From assembly GCA_036429605.1 (NCBI GenBank), contig JAVFKD010000015.1, forward strand, positions 953,421-1,017,420: 64,000 nt of DNA, read 5' to 3'. Below the pieces are notes generated by a model, which worked only from the letters and a program-made list of their open reading frames with translations, ran no database searches and was not told the origin of the DNA. Shown piece after piece: positions 32,030 through 44,165 of this stretch; positions within the stretch are counted from its first letter, which is position 1, and each line of letters begins with the position of its first letter. This DNA comes from Cladobotryum mycophilum (Eukaryota; Ascomycota; Sordariomycetes; Hypocreales; Hypocreaceae). The position numbers were made by a program, and so were the translations under genes.

Positions 32030-33899
32030 ATATAATCCACAAGCGAGCGGACTATATAAACAAGCGGACCACCCTCTATAATAATATTTACCTTTGTATC
32101 TATATATTAAATTCCTCTATAATCTCTTATAGTAGAACCTTTAAATAAAAGTAAGGTACTGCTTACCCTTCAAGCTCTTAAACAAGACCTGAATTTAAGT
32201 CTTAGAGCTATAGCTAAGATTTATAATATTAGTTATACGATAATTCTTTGGTGTTGTGCTAGTATATCTTCGCGATATAATACAATTGCTAATTCAATGA
32301 ATCTTATAAAATTAGAAAAAAGACCATAATTAAGCATATAATTAATCTATTTACGTAATCATTTTTACCTAGATTATTTAATATTAAAAAAATAGCCAAT
32401 TATCTATTATATATACACAATACACTATTAGTTAATAAAAATTAGGCATTAAACTTTATTAAACGCCAGCCAAAGCTTCATACACACTAGGCTCACAAAT
32501 ATAACTATCAAAAAGCTAAATATAAAAATCTAAAGCTTATTAGCAATTAGTTTACTCTTATATAGAATATAAAAGCTAAATATAAGGTCCTTAATAATAA
32601 TCTCTATAACTTTAATAAAACTAGCTTTATAATAGGTATTATCTTTCTAGGCATAGTTATTACGATTTTAGAAGGTTTTATAAAGGTTAAATTATCCTAG
32701 CCTAGTAACCGGGAGTAAATAACTATAATCTAAGGCGTTAATATAATAGGTTAGGTAATACCACTACTTATTATTCTTATTATACAATACTATCTTAAGA
32801 ATTAGTATTAAAAGTATAATCTTCTAGTAGATTAGCGTATTATAATAACAAAGAATGGCTAGACTACTAATAAGATTAGCTTAGATTGGATCAAGCATTT
32901 TAATTGTTATACAGCTTCTTATACAAAAGGGATCTATTAAATGCTTATCCTTGATGGCCATAAGAGCCACTACTTAATAGTATTTAAGCTCTATTATAAG
33001 GAGCATAAGATTATTATAGTCTATATACTTTCTTATTCCTTATATCTATTTTAACTATTAGATATTGGTTATTTTAGGCTATTAAAGTAAGCATATAATC
33101 GGCAAATTAAAAAGCTAATGCATATGTATATCATATATATTAACAAGCTCGACTTCCTTTATGCCTTTCGCATAGTGTTTTTTACTATAATTAATAAGAA
33201 GAATATTAAAGGAGGCTTTTTAGGATCTAGTCTATTACCATTTAATCCATAAAGTATTCTTTTAAAGCTTCATATAGAATTACAAACATCAACACCTTCA
33301 AAAACACTAATTAGACCTATACAGCCTTAAGTCTCAAAAACACCAAAAAACACACATAAGGCTAATTCACAATCAAAGCATATAAAAAATTATATCACCG
33401 CTTACTAAAATAGCTCTCTAATTATAATATTAAATATAATTAACTAATTTATAAAAGGAACAATAATAATAATATATTAAATAGTGTTTTTATATATAAA
33501 GGTCTAAGACCTTCGTATAGCAAATAAGACCATAAGTAAGCGCCATAAAGCAAAGAAAGTATGTATATGACTTAAAAGTGCTTTTACTATTAAAGAAGGG
33601 ATAGATTAATTAGATTAAAGGGATATAAATATATAAATAGAGTAAGAAAAGTAGTAAGGAGGGTCTTGTATAAAGGCTATGTGTTATAGTAAGTGCAGCA
33701 AGACAGGGCTATAATGTGTGAACTTGTAAAGAAATATAATAAAGTAAAAAGGATATTTCTTATTCTATTATTAGTATAATAGTTACTTAGTATTTTTTTA
33801 ATATAGGTATAAAAGAAAAAGGCTATAAGAAGGTGGTTTTATTCTAATCTGAATGAGTGGTCCGCTCGCTTGTGTGGTCCGCTCGCTTGTGGATTACGT
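32030..33899 (+). mobile_element. pogo/Fot1-like DNA transposon, copy 2 (subfamily III)
   Basis: A 1,870-bp element with TA at 32028-32029 and 33900-33901. The right end reads inward ACGTAATCC followed by two 17-bp units built on ACAAGCGAGCGGACCAC. The left end is the same sequence with C-to-T/G-to-A changes. Transposase remnants read on plus: a Psq-like N-terminus near 32130-32330, a catalytic-region motif FNKT near 32610, and a C-terminal knuckle near 33690 in which two cysteines survive. Frame is broken throughout. Confidence 0.88.
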
Positions 33900-33901
33900 T
33901 A

Positions 33902-34264
33902 CTATTTTTTATAAATAATAAAACTTAAGTCCTAGTAATTAATTATAGAAGAAAAAATAATAGTAATTTAATTAAAAAAACTAACTTTAATGCTTTACTT
34001 TTAAACAATTACTCCTAATTTAAAAGTAGTTTTATTATAATTATTAATTATATATATAAATTTAAGAATAAGAATATACTTAATAATATATTTACTTTTT
34101 ATTTTGATAACTTATAAAGTTTTTATAAATCTATATAAAAGCTTTATTTTAATTAAAAAAATATCTTTAAAATAACTTTTTTCTTAAACAAATATTAAAA
34201 CAGTAAGTTATAGTATTTATACTAGGCCTTAAGATTAATTAATTTATTTTTAAGTTACTTAAAT
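33902..34264. other. Anonymous AT-rich DNA
   Basis: No recognisable repeat or gene. Its right edge (34251-34264) is the left copy of the 14-bp direct repeat bounding the GC-normal island. Confidence 0.5.
34251..34264. repeat. Left target-site duplication of the island insertion
   Basis: TAAGTTACTTAAAT, identical to 38981-38994, sits exactly where AT-rich DNA gives way to normal-composition DNA. Confidence 0.75.
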
Positions 34265-34561
34265 ACCGCTTAGGAACCAGGAAACCTCACGAGTTCATCC
34301 GGACCGGCGGGGACCAGGGCGGAGGGGGCGAGGGAGCTGGAAGCAACAAGACCAGGAGCCATGGTCGACTACGCTACCGAGACCCGTTAGAAACACGATA
34401 GCGCAGTGTGCAAGAGGCGATACCTACAGTAATACAGACAGGGCAACGGCAAGGAAATTAAAAGAGTTACTAGCACGACAACCAGACGTTAGAACCGATC
34501 CAATACCTTTAATAAAGATAAGGCCAGGGCGGATAAGAGTTACTTACGGATCGTGGTAGTA
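34265..34561 (+). pseudogene. Open frame fragment in the island, unrecognised
   Basis: About 98 sense codons with no in-frame ATG near the beginning, ending at TAG 34559-34561. The first third is Gly/Arg-rich; the C-terminal third contains TARKLKELLARQPDV. No RIP-type stops are present. It is probably the 3' end of a retroelement frame truncated at 34265; family not identified. Confidence 0.45.
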
Positions 34562-35785
34562 ATAGTAATGGTAACGTTAATGATAATAATAATAATGAAA
34601 AAGGAAAAAGAAGATCAAGGTAGCTGAGCAACTGAAAAAGAACCTTAAGGCTATGAGTTTAATCAGTAAATCAGACTACTAATAGTAAGTAACGTACTTT
34701 ATCAGCGAGTGGCGTATATCAGCGAGTGGCGCACTTTCCGCCTACAGCGCATATAACTTACCTTCTCATTAAATTCCTTTACAATTAACTATAGAATCCC
34801 TTCTAAATAAAACCAGGATAATTATGGCCCTTCAAGCTCTTGAAAATAGTAAATCACTTAGTATTCGAGCCGCAGCTAAGATCTACAATATGCTAGCTAG
34901 TATAATCCGCTATTATTGTAACGGTTATATAGCTAGATATAATACTAGACCTAATTTAATAAATCTAACCAAATTAGAAGAAAAGGCTATTATTTAATAT
35001 ATAATTAAGCTTTTAACGCGATTATTTTTACCTAGATTACGTGGTATTAAAGAAATAGTTAACTAACTATTACATATACGCGATATACCATTAGTTAAGA
35101 AACTCTAGGCTTATAGATTCATCAAACGCCAACTAAAGCTATATATATATTATTCTTGTAAATATAATTATTAAAAGACTAAATATAAAAATATAAGATT
35201 AATAAATAATTGGTTTACTTTTATATAGAATATTAAAGCTAAGTATAATATCTTAGATAAAAATAGCTATAACTTTAATAAGACTGGTTTTATAATGGGC
35301 CTAATCTTTGTAGGCATAGTAATTATAATATTAAATAGCTGTACAAAAGCTAAATTATCTTAGCCTAGTAATTAAGAATAGGTAACTATAATTTAAGGCA
35401 TTAATATATACGGTTAGACTATTCTGCTATTTATTATCTTAGCCGCCTAATATCACCTATTTTATTAATATTAAGAATATAATCTTTTAGTAGATTAGAT
35501 TATTATAATAATAAATAATAACTAGACTATTAATAAGGTTAGCCTGGATTAGGTTAAGCATTTTAATTATTATATAGTATCTTATATAAAGGGTATATAT
35601 CAGCTACTTATCCTTAATAGCTATAAAAGCCACCATTTTATGGAATTTAAGCTCTATTATCAATAGTATAAGATTATTATAATTTATATACTTGCTTATT
35701 CCTCTTATATCCTTTAGCCGCTTAATATTAGCTATTTTAGACCACTTAAGCAAACGTATAGCCGGTAAATTAAGACCCTGATATA

Positions 35786-37646
35786 ACGTACTTTATCAGC
35801 GAGTGGCGCATATCAGCGAGTGGCGCACCTTCTACCTACAACCTGTATAAATTACTCAATTATACTATAAAATATTAAATAGTAACTAAAATACTACTAG
35901 AATCTGATAAGTCAGATATTTCTACGGCTTCCTTATAAGTTTATATATTATGCCTAGGTTTGCTGCAATTACTATAGCGCGGAGTATTCGTCCGGCCTAA
36001 CCCTCGTCGACTATTACTTTAACGATCTTTTTCTTTATCTACTCATCTAGATCCTTCTGATCTATTAGATCTTGCGTATCTTAAATAGTAAGAGAGCCTC
36101 TAAGCCGCACACACGTTTTTTTTGCTCTTCGGCGCTTGTTTAATGCCTTATTTACTGTACAAAGTGATAAAACTTCTTCATATAGAAGAGCCACCTAATG
36201 TATCATGGCCATTGCTCCCTTCGCAAACTAATCCACAGCAGCTAGCATTAATATAAGAGAGCTATTTTGATGAGCAGAGATATAAGATTTTATATACTCT
36301 AATTACAAGCCAGCCTTATACGCAATCTACAGTGTCTTCGAGACCTAAGGCTGTCTAATCTTAGGTAAGGTTGCTGGAGGTGTCGGCGTTTGTAGCTGGA
36401 TATAAAGCTTTGAGAGAACTCTCTACGGGTCAAATAGCACAAGGCTAGTTCCTGCAAAGCCTCCTTATATATTTTTCTCTGTCATTAAAGAAAAGAAAGC
36501 TATACGAAAGGCGTAGAGGAATTCGAGCTTACTAATATGTATAATATACATACGCATCAGAGTCTTAATTTACCGGCCGTACGCTTGCTTAAATGGTCTA
36601 AAACAGCCAATATCAAGCGGTTAAAGGATATAAGAGGAATGAGCAGGTATATAGATTATAATAATCTTATGCTGTTAATAGTAGAGCTTAAATTCCGTAG
36701 AGTGGTGGCTCTTATGGCTATCAAGGATAAGCAGCTGATATATGCCCTTTGTACGAGATGCCGTGTGATAATTAAAATACTTAACCTAATCTAGGCTAAC
36801 CTTATTAATAGTCTAGCCATTATCTATTATTGTGATAACCTAATCTGCTAGAAGATTGTATTCTTGATACCAATAAGATAGGTGATATTGGGCGGCTAGG
36901 ATGATAAATAGCGGAATAGCCTAACCGTATGCATTAACGCCTTGGATTATAGTTGCCTATTCTCGATTGCTAGGCTAGGATAATTTAGCCTTTATACGGC
37001 TATCTGATATTATAACTACCATACCTGCAAAGATCAGGCCCATCATGAAGCCAGTCTCATCAAAGTTATAGCTATCCTCATCTAGGATACTATACTTAGC
37101 CTTAATGTTCTGTACAAGAGCAAACCAATTACTTATTAGTCTTGGATCTTTACATTTGGCCCTTTGATAATTATATTTACGAGAATAACATGTACATAGC
37201 TCTGGTTAGCGTTTAACGAATCTATGAGCCCAGAGCTTCCTAACTGGTGGTGCGTCGCGTACGCGTAATAGTTAATTGGCCATTTCTTTAACACCACGCA
37301 ATCTAAGTGGAAATAATCGCATTAAGAGCTTAATTATATATTGAATAATAGCCTTCTCTTCTGATTCAGTTAGATTTGTTGAATTGGGTCTGGTATTGCG
37401 TCTGGCTATACGACCATCGCGACGATAGCGGATTATACTAGCTGGCACATTGTAGATCTTGGCTACGGCTCGAATACTAAGTGATTCGCTATTTTCAAGA
37501 GCTTGAAAGGCTATAATTATCCTGGCTTCATTTAGAAGGGATTCCATAGTTAATTGTGGAGGAATTTAATAAGAAGGTAAGTTATATGCGCTGTGGGCGG
37601 AAAGTGCGCCACTCGCTGATATACGCCACTCGCTGATAAAGTACGT
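35786..37646 (-). mobile_element. pogo/Fot1-like transposon, inner nested copy (subfamily I)
   Basis: A 1,861-bp element with TA at 35784-35785 and 37647-37648, inserted in inverse orientation within its own relative. The 17-bp terminal units are intact at both ends. It is one of the better preserved copies: the first 91 codons of the transposase are open (37547-37272), the catalytic motif reads FDETG (about 37051-37075) and one knuckle cysteine survives. Stops elsewhere still kill the gene. Confidence 0.92.
37272..37547 (-). pseudogene. Transposase N-terminal region (pogo inner copy)
   Basis: ATG at 37547. Residues about 8-50 form a Psq/CENP-B-like helix-turn-helix (ARIIIAFQALEN..LSIRAVAKIYNVP), followed by an Arg-rich patch and the start of a CENP-B-type second DNA-binding region (LTESEEKAIIQYI). 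The frame ends at a stop about 91 codons in, where a complete pogo-like transposase would run past 500 residues. Confidence 0.85.
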
Positions 37647-38980
37647 TATATGTATATTATATACATTAGTAAGCTTAAATTCTTTTACGCTTTTTATATA
37701 GCTTTTTTTAATAATAAAGAAAAATATACAAAAAGGCTTTATAAAAACTAGCCTTATACTATTTAACCCGCAGAAAGTTCTCTTAAAGCTTTATATCCAG
37801 TTATAAACGCCAATACCTTTAGTAACCTTACCTAAGATTAAATAGCCTTGGGTCTCGAAGACGCCGTAGACTGTGTACAAGGCTAGCTTATAATCAGAGT
37901 ATATAAAATCTTATATCTCTGTTCATTAAAATAGCTCTCTTACATTAATGCTAGCTACTATGGATTAGTTTACGAAAGGAGCAATAGCTATAATACATCA
38001 GGTAGCTCTTTTATATAAAAAAGTCTTATCACTTCGTACAGTAAATAAGGCATTAAATAAGCGCTAAAGAGCAAAAAAAACGTATGTGTGACTTAGAGGC
38101 TCTCTTACTATTTAAAATGCGTAAGATCTAATAGATCAGAAAGATCTAGATAAGCAGATAAAAAAAGAAAATCGTTAAAGTAATAATCGATGAGGGTTAG
38201 GCCGGACAAATACTCCGCGCTATAGCAATTACAATAAACCTAGGCATAATATACGAACTTATAAGAAAGTTATAGAAATATTTAACTTATTAAATTCTAG
38301 TAGTATTTTAGTTATTATTTAATATTTTATGGTATAATTAAGCAGTTTATACAGGTTATAGGTAGAAGGTGCGCCACTCGCTGATATACGCCACTCGCTG
38401 ATAAAGTACGTTAGGCGTAATGCGTTTTAGATCTTTTTGTTGTACAGTGATTCATTGTACAAGTACTTACAAAGAAGGCCTAGAGGTACATAATAATCGA
38501 TGAGAACAATAGTAAAAGACAGTACGGGAACGTAGCGAAAGGGAATCACTAAGAGCGGAGGAGGTAAAGTGCAATTATTATTATAGAAAGCAAACAATAG
38601 TAGTGCAAAGTCAAAAGTAAGTCTATATTAAACTTGCTAACAGGCAATGCATTAGGAAAGACAACGGCACGAATACAGGGCTCCTGCAACCGATCACGGT
38701 TGGAAGGGTTTCTATAGCCCGGGAGCCCCGTTAATCAGAAATACTAACGATACTAGAAACCTAATAAATTTCCCCTAGAATAAGGCTAGCGAGCTATAGA
38801 ATAGCCAGTTAACGATAGTAAGAGCCTGCGCCGACTTAGGCGCGATAACACAGTGTATACGATGTAACAGGGTTTTTTTCTCCCGGTACACGGGTTTTTC
38901 TGCTTGTTTTCTATAATAGTAGAGGGACTAAGGCCCTATTAGATAGGATAAGCTAGTTAGTGTAATAATAATAATAATAA

Positions 38981-38994
38981 TAAGTTACTTAAAT
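38981..38994. repeat. Right target-site duplication of the island insertion
   Basis: TAAGTTACTTAAAT, directly after the (TAA)n tail at 38961-38982. The first TAA may belong to the tail, so the duplication is 11-14 bp. Confidence 0.75.
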
Positions 38995-40739
38995 TATTAT
39001 TATTTATTAAATAATCTTTAATAATAATAAGAGTTAAGTTTAAATTTACTATAAAAATCATATAAAACATAATTAGTAAGGGCTAAAGATTAACTATTAA
39101 TTTTACTTAGTTATATAAATAGGTATAGGTATAATAAAAAAATAAGATTAGTTACTATTAAGTTTAAACGTATATAAATGTCTTTTACTATATTCCTTAT
39201 CTTATAGATTATCTATTTTATTATTTTAAATATTATTAATACCTAAAACTATTAATTCTTTAATTTTGTAATAATTTTAATTTTTTATTCTAGATCTAAT
39301 CCTAAATCTAATAATCCTAAATAAACTAATATTTTTAATTAAAGTTTTTATTAAAAGAATTAATATTCTTATAAAACCTTTTTTTAGTATTATTTAATAG
39401 AATATATATTCTTATAAAAGGCAGTAAATTAAATAATCTTTTTTAATATAATTGAATTAAGTAGCCCTAAGTCTTAGAAAATCCTGGCTTTTAAGAATAA
39501 AAGTCTTGGAAATATAGATAATAATAGATAGTAATTGTTAAAGCCTTAAAAAGTGGTTTTTTAATAGTATATAAATCTAGAATATAATTAGTATAATTAT
39601 AAACCTAATATTAAACTATTTATATATTTTCTTATTAACATTTTATTATACTAGTTAAAGCTATTATTAAATTAATAAACCATCAAGTTAGGATTTAGGC
39701 TTATAATATTTATAATATTATTAAAGAATAATATTAAAATATTATATTTATTTAAAGAAATATTTATAATATTTATATTTTTATTAATTAAAAGAGATTT
39801 AATAATTATATATTTATTATAATATTAATTACACTTTTTAATAAAAAGTATATTTTATATATTATAAGACAGGTTAATAACTAATTAAATAAACTATTTA
39901 ATCTTGTCTAGAAAAACAGTTCTTTAAGGTTATTAGTTTTAATAATACTTATAATATTAACTGATTTAACTTTTTATTTTATTTTAAACTATTAGCTAAA
40001 CCTATTTTAATATAGTATTTAATATTATAATTAGTTTAATTGATAATAAAAGAAAAACAGGATTTTAATTTTTTATTAAAAATATTACCAATTTATAAAA
40101 TAATACTTTATTAAATAGCATAATGTTATTATAATAGACTTTGATAAATCAATAAAAACTGCTCTTAATAATTAATTCTAGAATATATAATAATAGCCTT
40201 ATATCTACTATATTCTTTTAAACATTTTACTTAAATTAAAGTAAAAATAGATTAATAAATAAAACAGTAATAGTAGTCTTAATACTAATAATAATAAAAA
40301 TATTATTTCTTAGAGTTAGGTTTAACTTAACACTAAAAATAAATAATAATAATATTAAAGCCTTAAGTACTTACAAAAAGTCAAGTTTTTTAAAAACCCT
40401 TATTTCTTAGTTTAGTTTATTTATTATTATAGTTAATATATTATATAAAAAGTCTAAATAGGTTTAGGTTCAATTAGATTAATTATTTAAACTTTAATTT
40501 TAATAATATAACTAAAGCTTTTAGTATAATAGTTTAAAAGGTACACTAAAGTCTAGAGTTAGTTAGTAATCTATAAAATAATATTAATCTTATTTTAGCG
40601 TATCCTTAAGGTAGGATTATCTTTATTATTATTATTATATCTTATTAAATAATTGAATAATAAATGTATTAACAACACATATACTAGATGCTATGTTTAT
40701 TGTTCAACTATAAAATTAAAAACTATATTTAATTATAAA

Positions 40740-41480
40740 ATAAGATTAATATTATAAATTATTAATTAAATTTAAATTTATTTACATATTTTATATAATA
40801 TATTTACTATAATAATAAATAATAAACTAAGAGATAAAGGTTTTTAGAAAGCTAGATCTTTCGCAAGTACTTAGGGCCTTAAGATTAGTCCTACTAACCA
40901 CACTTAATATTATAGTTACTCGTACACACGGTCACGTATACGCAATGATCCCATAAAACACACACTTATAACACACAATCAACAACTACAACATCTCAGT
41001 AACTAACTATATAACCAAAGCACCTAAACCTAAAGTAACTTACTAACTGTATCTAGAAATGGCCATATATAATAAGATAACTTAAATAAAAGAGCGAAAT
41101 GCAACTTCTCCTAAGATTAACAATAAGGCTAAGTAAAAAATAATAAAAGATAACTGGAATTAAAAAGAGATTAATTATTTAAGTAATTTAATTTATATTA
41201 TAAATAAGACAGAAAGAACTTACGTTTAACTATAGGATTTTAAAACAATTGGTTTAAATGAAAAATAAATAAAAACAAATTAAGTTTTAGATAACTAAAG
41301 ATAGTAATATATATAGTTACTTGGCTAATAGTTGAATTATATAATTAAATAATAGGTGTTTTATTAGATTACATAAGATCTAGATCTCGATAGGATAAGA
41401 CTAACCCTGTTTATTATAATTAACTAATATAATTAAATAAATTATAAAAACTTGTTCCTTAAGGGGGACTTTTTAAATAT
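40740..41480 (-). repeat. Family A dispersed repeat, minus-strand copy
   Basis: Ends with the reversed edge CCTTAAGGGGGAC at about 41460-41472 and carries the same internal order as the copy at 25415-26210, here better preserved (for example 40915-41000, with CGTACACACGGTCACG). Confidence 0.65.
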
Positions 41481-42769
41481 GTTATTTAATAACTATTAAC
41501 TTGATTTATAATTATAAGTAAAATATAAGATATAAAAAATATAATTTTTATTACTTTTATAATAAGTAAAAATGAGATTCTTATAAAAAATAATATTATA
41601 ATTAAAACTTTATTGAAAATCTAAAATAATAAAGAAATTAATAATAATATATTGTAAAAATATATATATAATGTGAATATAAAATTATATAAAAAAGTAC
41701 TTATTAAAATCTCTAATGCGAATATTATAAATAAGATTAACTAGTTTAAAATATATATTTTGTTTTTTAAATTATAAATATTATTACTTAAACATTCCTA
41801 ATTCTTTTTTAATTTAATTTTATAATTATAAAAAACCTAAAGAGTTTTATAATAGAAGACTTTTATTAGTATTATTAATTAAGTTACTAATAAATAAATT
41901 AATAAGCTTTTCTAGGCTTCAAATCCTTTTTTTAAATTATAGTGGCTTATAATATTTAAATATAATAAATAAGGTTTTAAGAAAACTTACTTAAAAATAT
42001 TTATTTAAATATAATAAAGTAGGATATCGTTTTAAAGCTTTTTAAAGTCCCTAAAACATATATATTCTAGTATAACTTTTTAATAATTCTTTAAAACATA
42101 AAATAATCGATTATTACATATATATTAATAAAAGTAAAATACAATAAAATAATTTGTATATAAGCTTATATGTTAACTTAAAAGCACAGTTAATAAATAT
42201 AATAGTAATATTTAAACAAGGAGTTCAATTATAAGGAGTTTATATATTTAAGCTTAAAGACGGAGACTATAAAGAAATTATATCGGTTTTATTTGTGAAT
42301 TAATGTGTAATAAAGCTTTTGTATACGTTCTTCCTAAAGATATATTACTCTACATAATAAAGATAATATTTTATTTAAATCTATATTTCTTTTAAAAACT
42401 ATTAGATTTAATTTTAGGTTTTTCTATTCTATAAATTTAAAGCAGTTAAACTATTTTATATTATGGCTGAATTTCCTTTTAGCATAAATTATTAGTAAAA
42501 TAAAAATAAACATAAAGATAAAAGTAATTTCATATATGTGTATTCTTTTTCTGAATCTTTATTATAAGTTATATAAAGATCTATCTAGTTAAAATGCTTT
42601 ATTATAGTAATAAATTAAAATTCTATAATATAGTTATAAGTTTAAAGCTATAACTATAAGAAAGATAATAAAGTATGTATAATAACAATAAATATACTAA
42701 ATAGATTCTTTTTTATAAAAAAAAAAACTAACTAACCTTAAGCATTATATAAGTATTTCTTAATCTCTA

Positions 42770-42890
42770 CATAAAGGGATCTGTTAGCAAGTATCCCTTT
42801 TATTATAGTAAGCTTTCAAAAGGTAAGTCGCGTGTAACTGTGCAGTTTCTAAAACTTAGAAACTATAGACTTTATACCATAAGTCGATAA
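42770..42890. repeat. Family D repeat, copy 1
   Basis: GGGATCTGTTAGCAAGTATCCC, an imperfect inverted repeat, followed by a run (AAAAGGTAAGTCGCGTG) that recurs with transitions at 50040-50120. Extent beyond about 120 bp is unclear. Confidence 0.5.
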
Positions 42891-43662
42891 GTACAATACA
42901 TAGAAATATAAGAGAAATATATTACATTATAATAGAGTTACATATATTTTTAAGTATCTCTTTATTTTAATATAATAATTTAATCGTTTAATTATTAAAG
43001 CTTTAAGAATTATATTAAGATTTAGACTTAATTAATAGTTTATACTATAAATCTTATATTATAAATATTATATTTTTAAAGTAATATTACGTTTATTATA
43101 ATCATTATATGTTATTAAATAAGTTAATAATAAATATTTTAAAAAATATAAGTATTGGATACTATATTTATTCTTAAGTATTATAAATATCTTTTTAATA
43201 AATATATAAAACTTTAATTATATTAAAGTTTTAAGTATTTGATAAGTATACTTTTAATTTAATCCTTTAATAACTAAAATCTTAAACTTAAATAAACAAT
43301 TAGACTTATTTATAATAATCTTATTAAGTTTACTACTTAATTAAAATTAACTTAACTTATAATTAAAAATAAATAATTTAATAAAAATAATACTACAATT
43401 ATAATAAAAAGGATAAAAGATAATTGACTTATTAAATACTTTAAATAATAGTAATAGTAGTGTTAAAATATAGTAATACTATTGTTACTATTATTATTAT
43501 TATAATTTATTATAATAGAAACAATAATATATTCATAAAAGTTAACTCATTTAATATAGAATGAAAAATTGTATTTAGTTTAATTATAGATATTAGAATA
43601 ATATTTATATTTTATTTAAAGAAAAGCTTTATATAAAAAACCAGCTACATTAAGCTAATGCT

Positions 43663-44165
43663 AGCCCGAATCGTAATATATTATAGCCGAAATAGTAATA
43701 CTTAATATAAATTCTAAAGTTATTTAAAGTTGGAATATCTTATATAAACTGTTTTTTTTAAAAAAAAAGAATTATATTTATTTTTATACTATTTCTATGT
43801 TATACATTTTATAAGACTTTAATTATATTTTGAATTAAATGAAGGTTAATATAAAATAGTTAACGCTAATGTATTTAAAAATAATCTTTAATAAAGTTAA
43901 TATATATATGTAAAGTATTGCTATTAGGGCTGTAACATATTGCTAATTAGGCTATATTTTATAAAAACTTTTTTTGGCCTAGTATAATAGACTAAGCTCC
44001 CTAGCCTCAGTTACAAGAGGGCTTCCATTTAACCACTATCTTTACAGCACATATAATCGCTTTATACTGATTAAATGTCCCATAATAGTGGCTACAGGAG
44101 CTACGTGTATTAGCTATTTTACTTAATTAGCTATTTATTGTTATAAAGGCTATTATATATAAGGA
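43663..44165. repeat. Family B fragments
   Basis: A right end (43663-43702, ending AATAGTAATACTTA) is followed by a separate left half (43914-44165) with both 22-bp terminal units and a CTAAGCTCCCTAGCC block. Confidence 0.6.

Larger units (their letters stand above)
34692..38411 (+). mobile_element. pogo/Fot1-like transposon, outer copy (subfamily I), split by a second copy
   Basis: Flanked by TA (34690-34691 and 38412-38413). Ends read inward ACGTACTTT followed by two 17-bp units (ATCAGCGAGTGGCGCAT type). Segments 34692-35785 and 37649-38411 together make about 1,857 bp, the length of the other copies. The plus-strand transposase is strongly mutated: many stops and a catalytic motif reading FNKTG. 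Insertion of the inner copy at a TA interrupts it before the C-terminal region. Confidence 0.88.
34265..38980 (+). mobile_element. Truncated non-LTR-retroelement-like insertion, not RIP-mutated, split by nested pogo elements
   Basis: Two segments (34265-34689 and 38414-38980, about 1 kb together) have ordinary base composition, unlike everything around them. The whole is bounded by identical 14-bp direct repeats, and the 3' end is (TAA)n, both hallmarks of target-primed reverse transcription. An open frame without ATG runs from about 34265 to the TAG at 34559-34561 and ends RPGRIRVTYGSW; I do not recognise it. The rest resembles a 3' UTR with two small hairpins (about 38439-38461 and 38884-38896). 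It could be a 5'-truncated LINE or a non-autonomous retroposon. Confidence 0.6.
38995..43660. repeat. AT-rich interval with family A and D copies
   Basis: Mostly anonymous mutated DNA. Identified are a plus-strand family A right half (about 40310-40735), a minus-strand family A copy (40740-41480) and a family D copy (42770-42890). The stretch 42220-42560 is slightly less AT-rich but has no usable frame. Confidence 0.5.
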
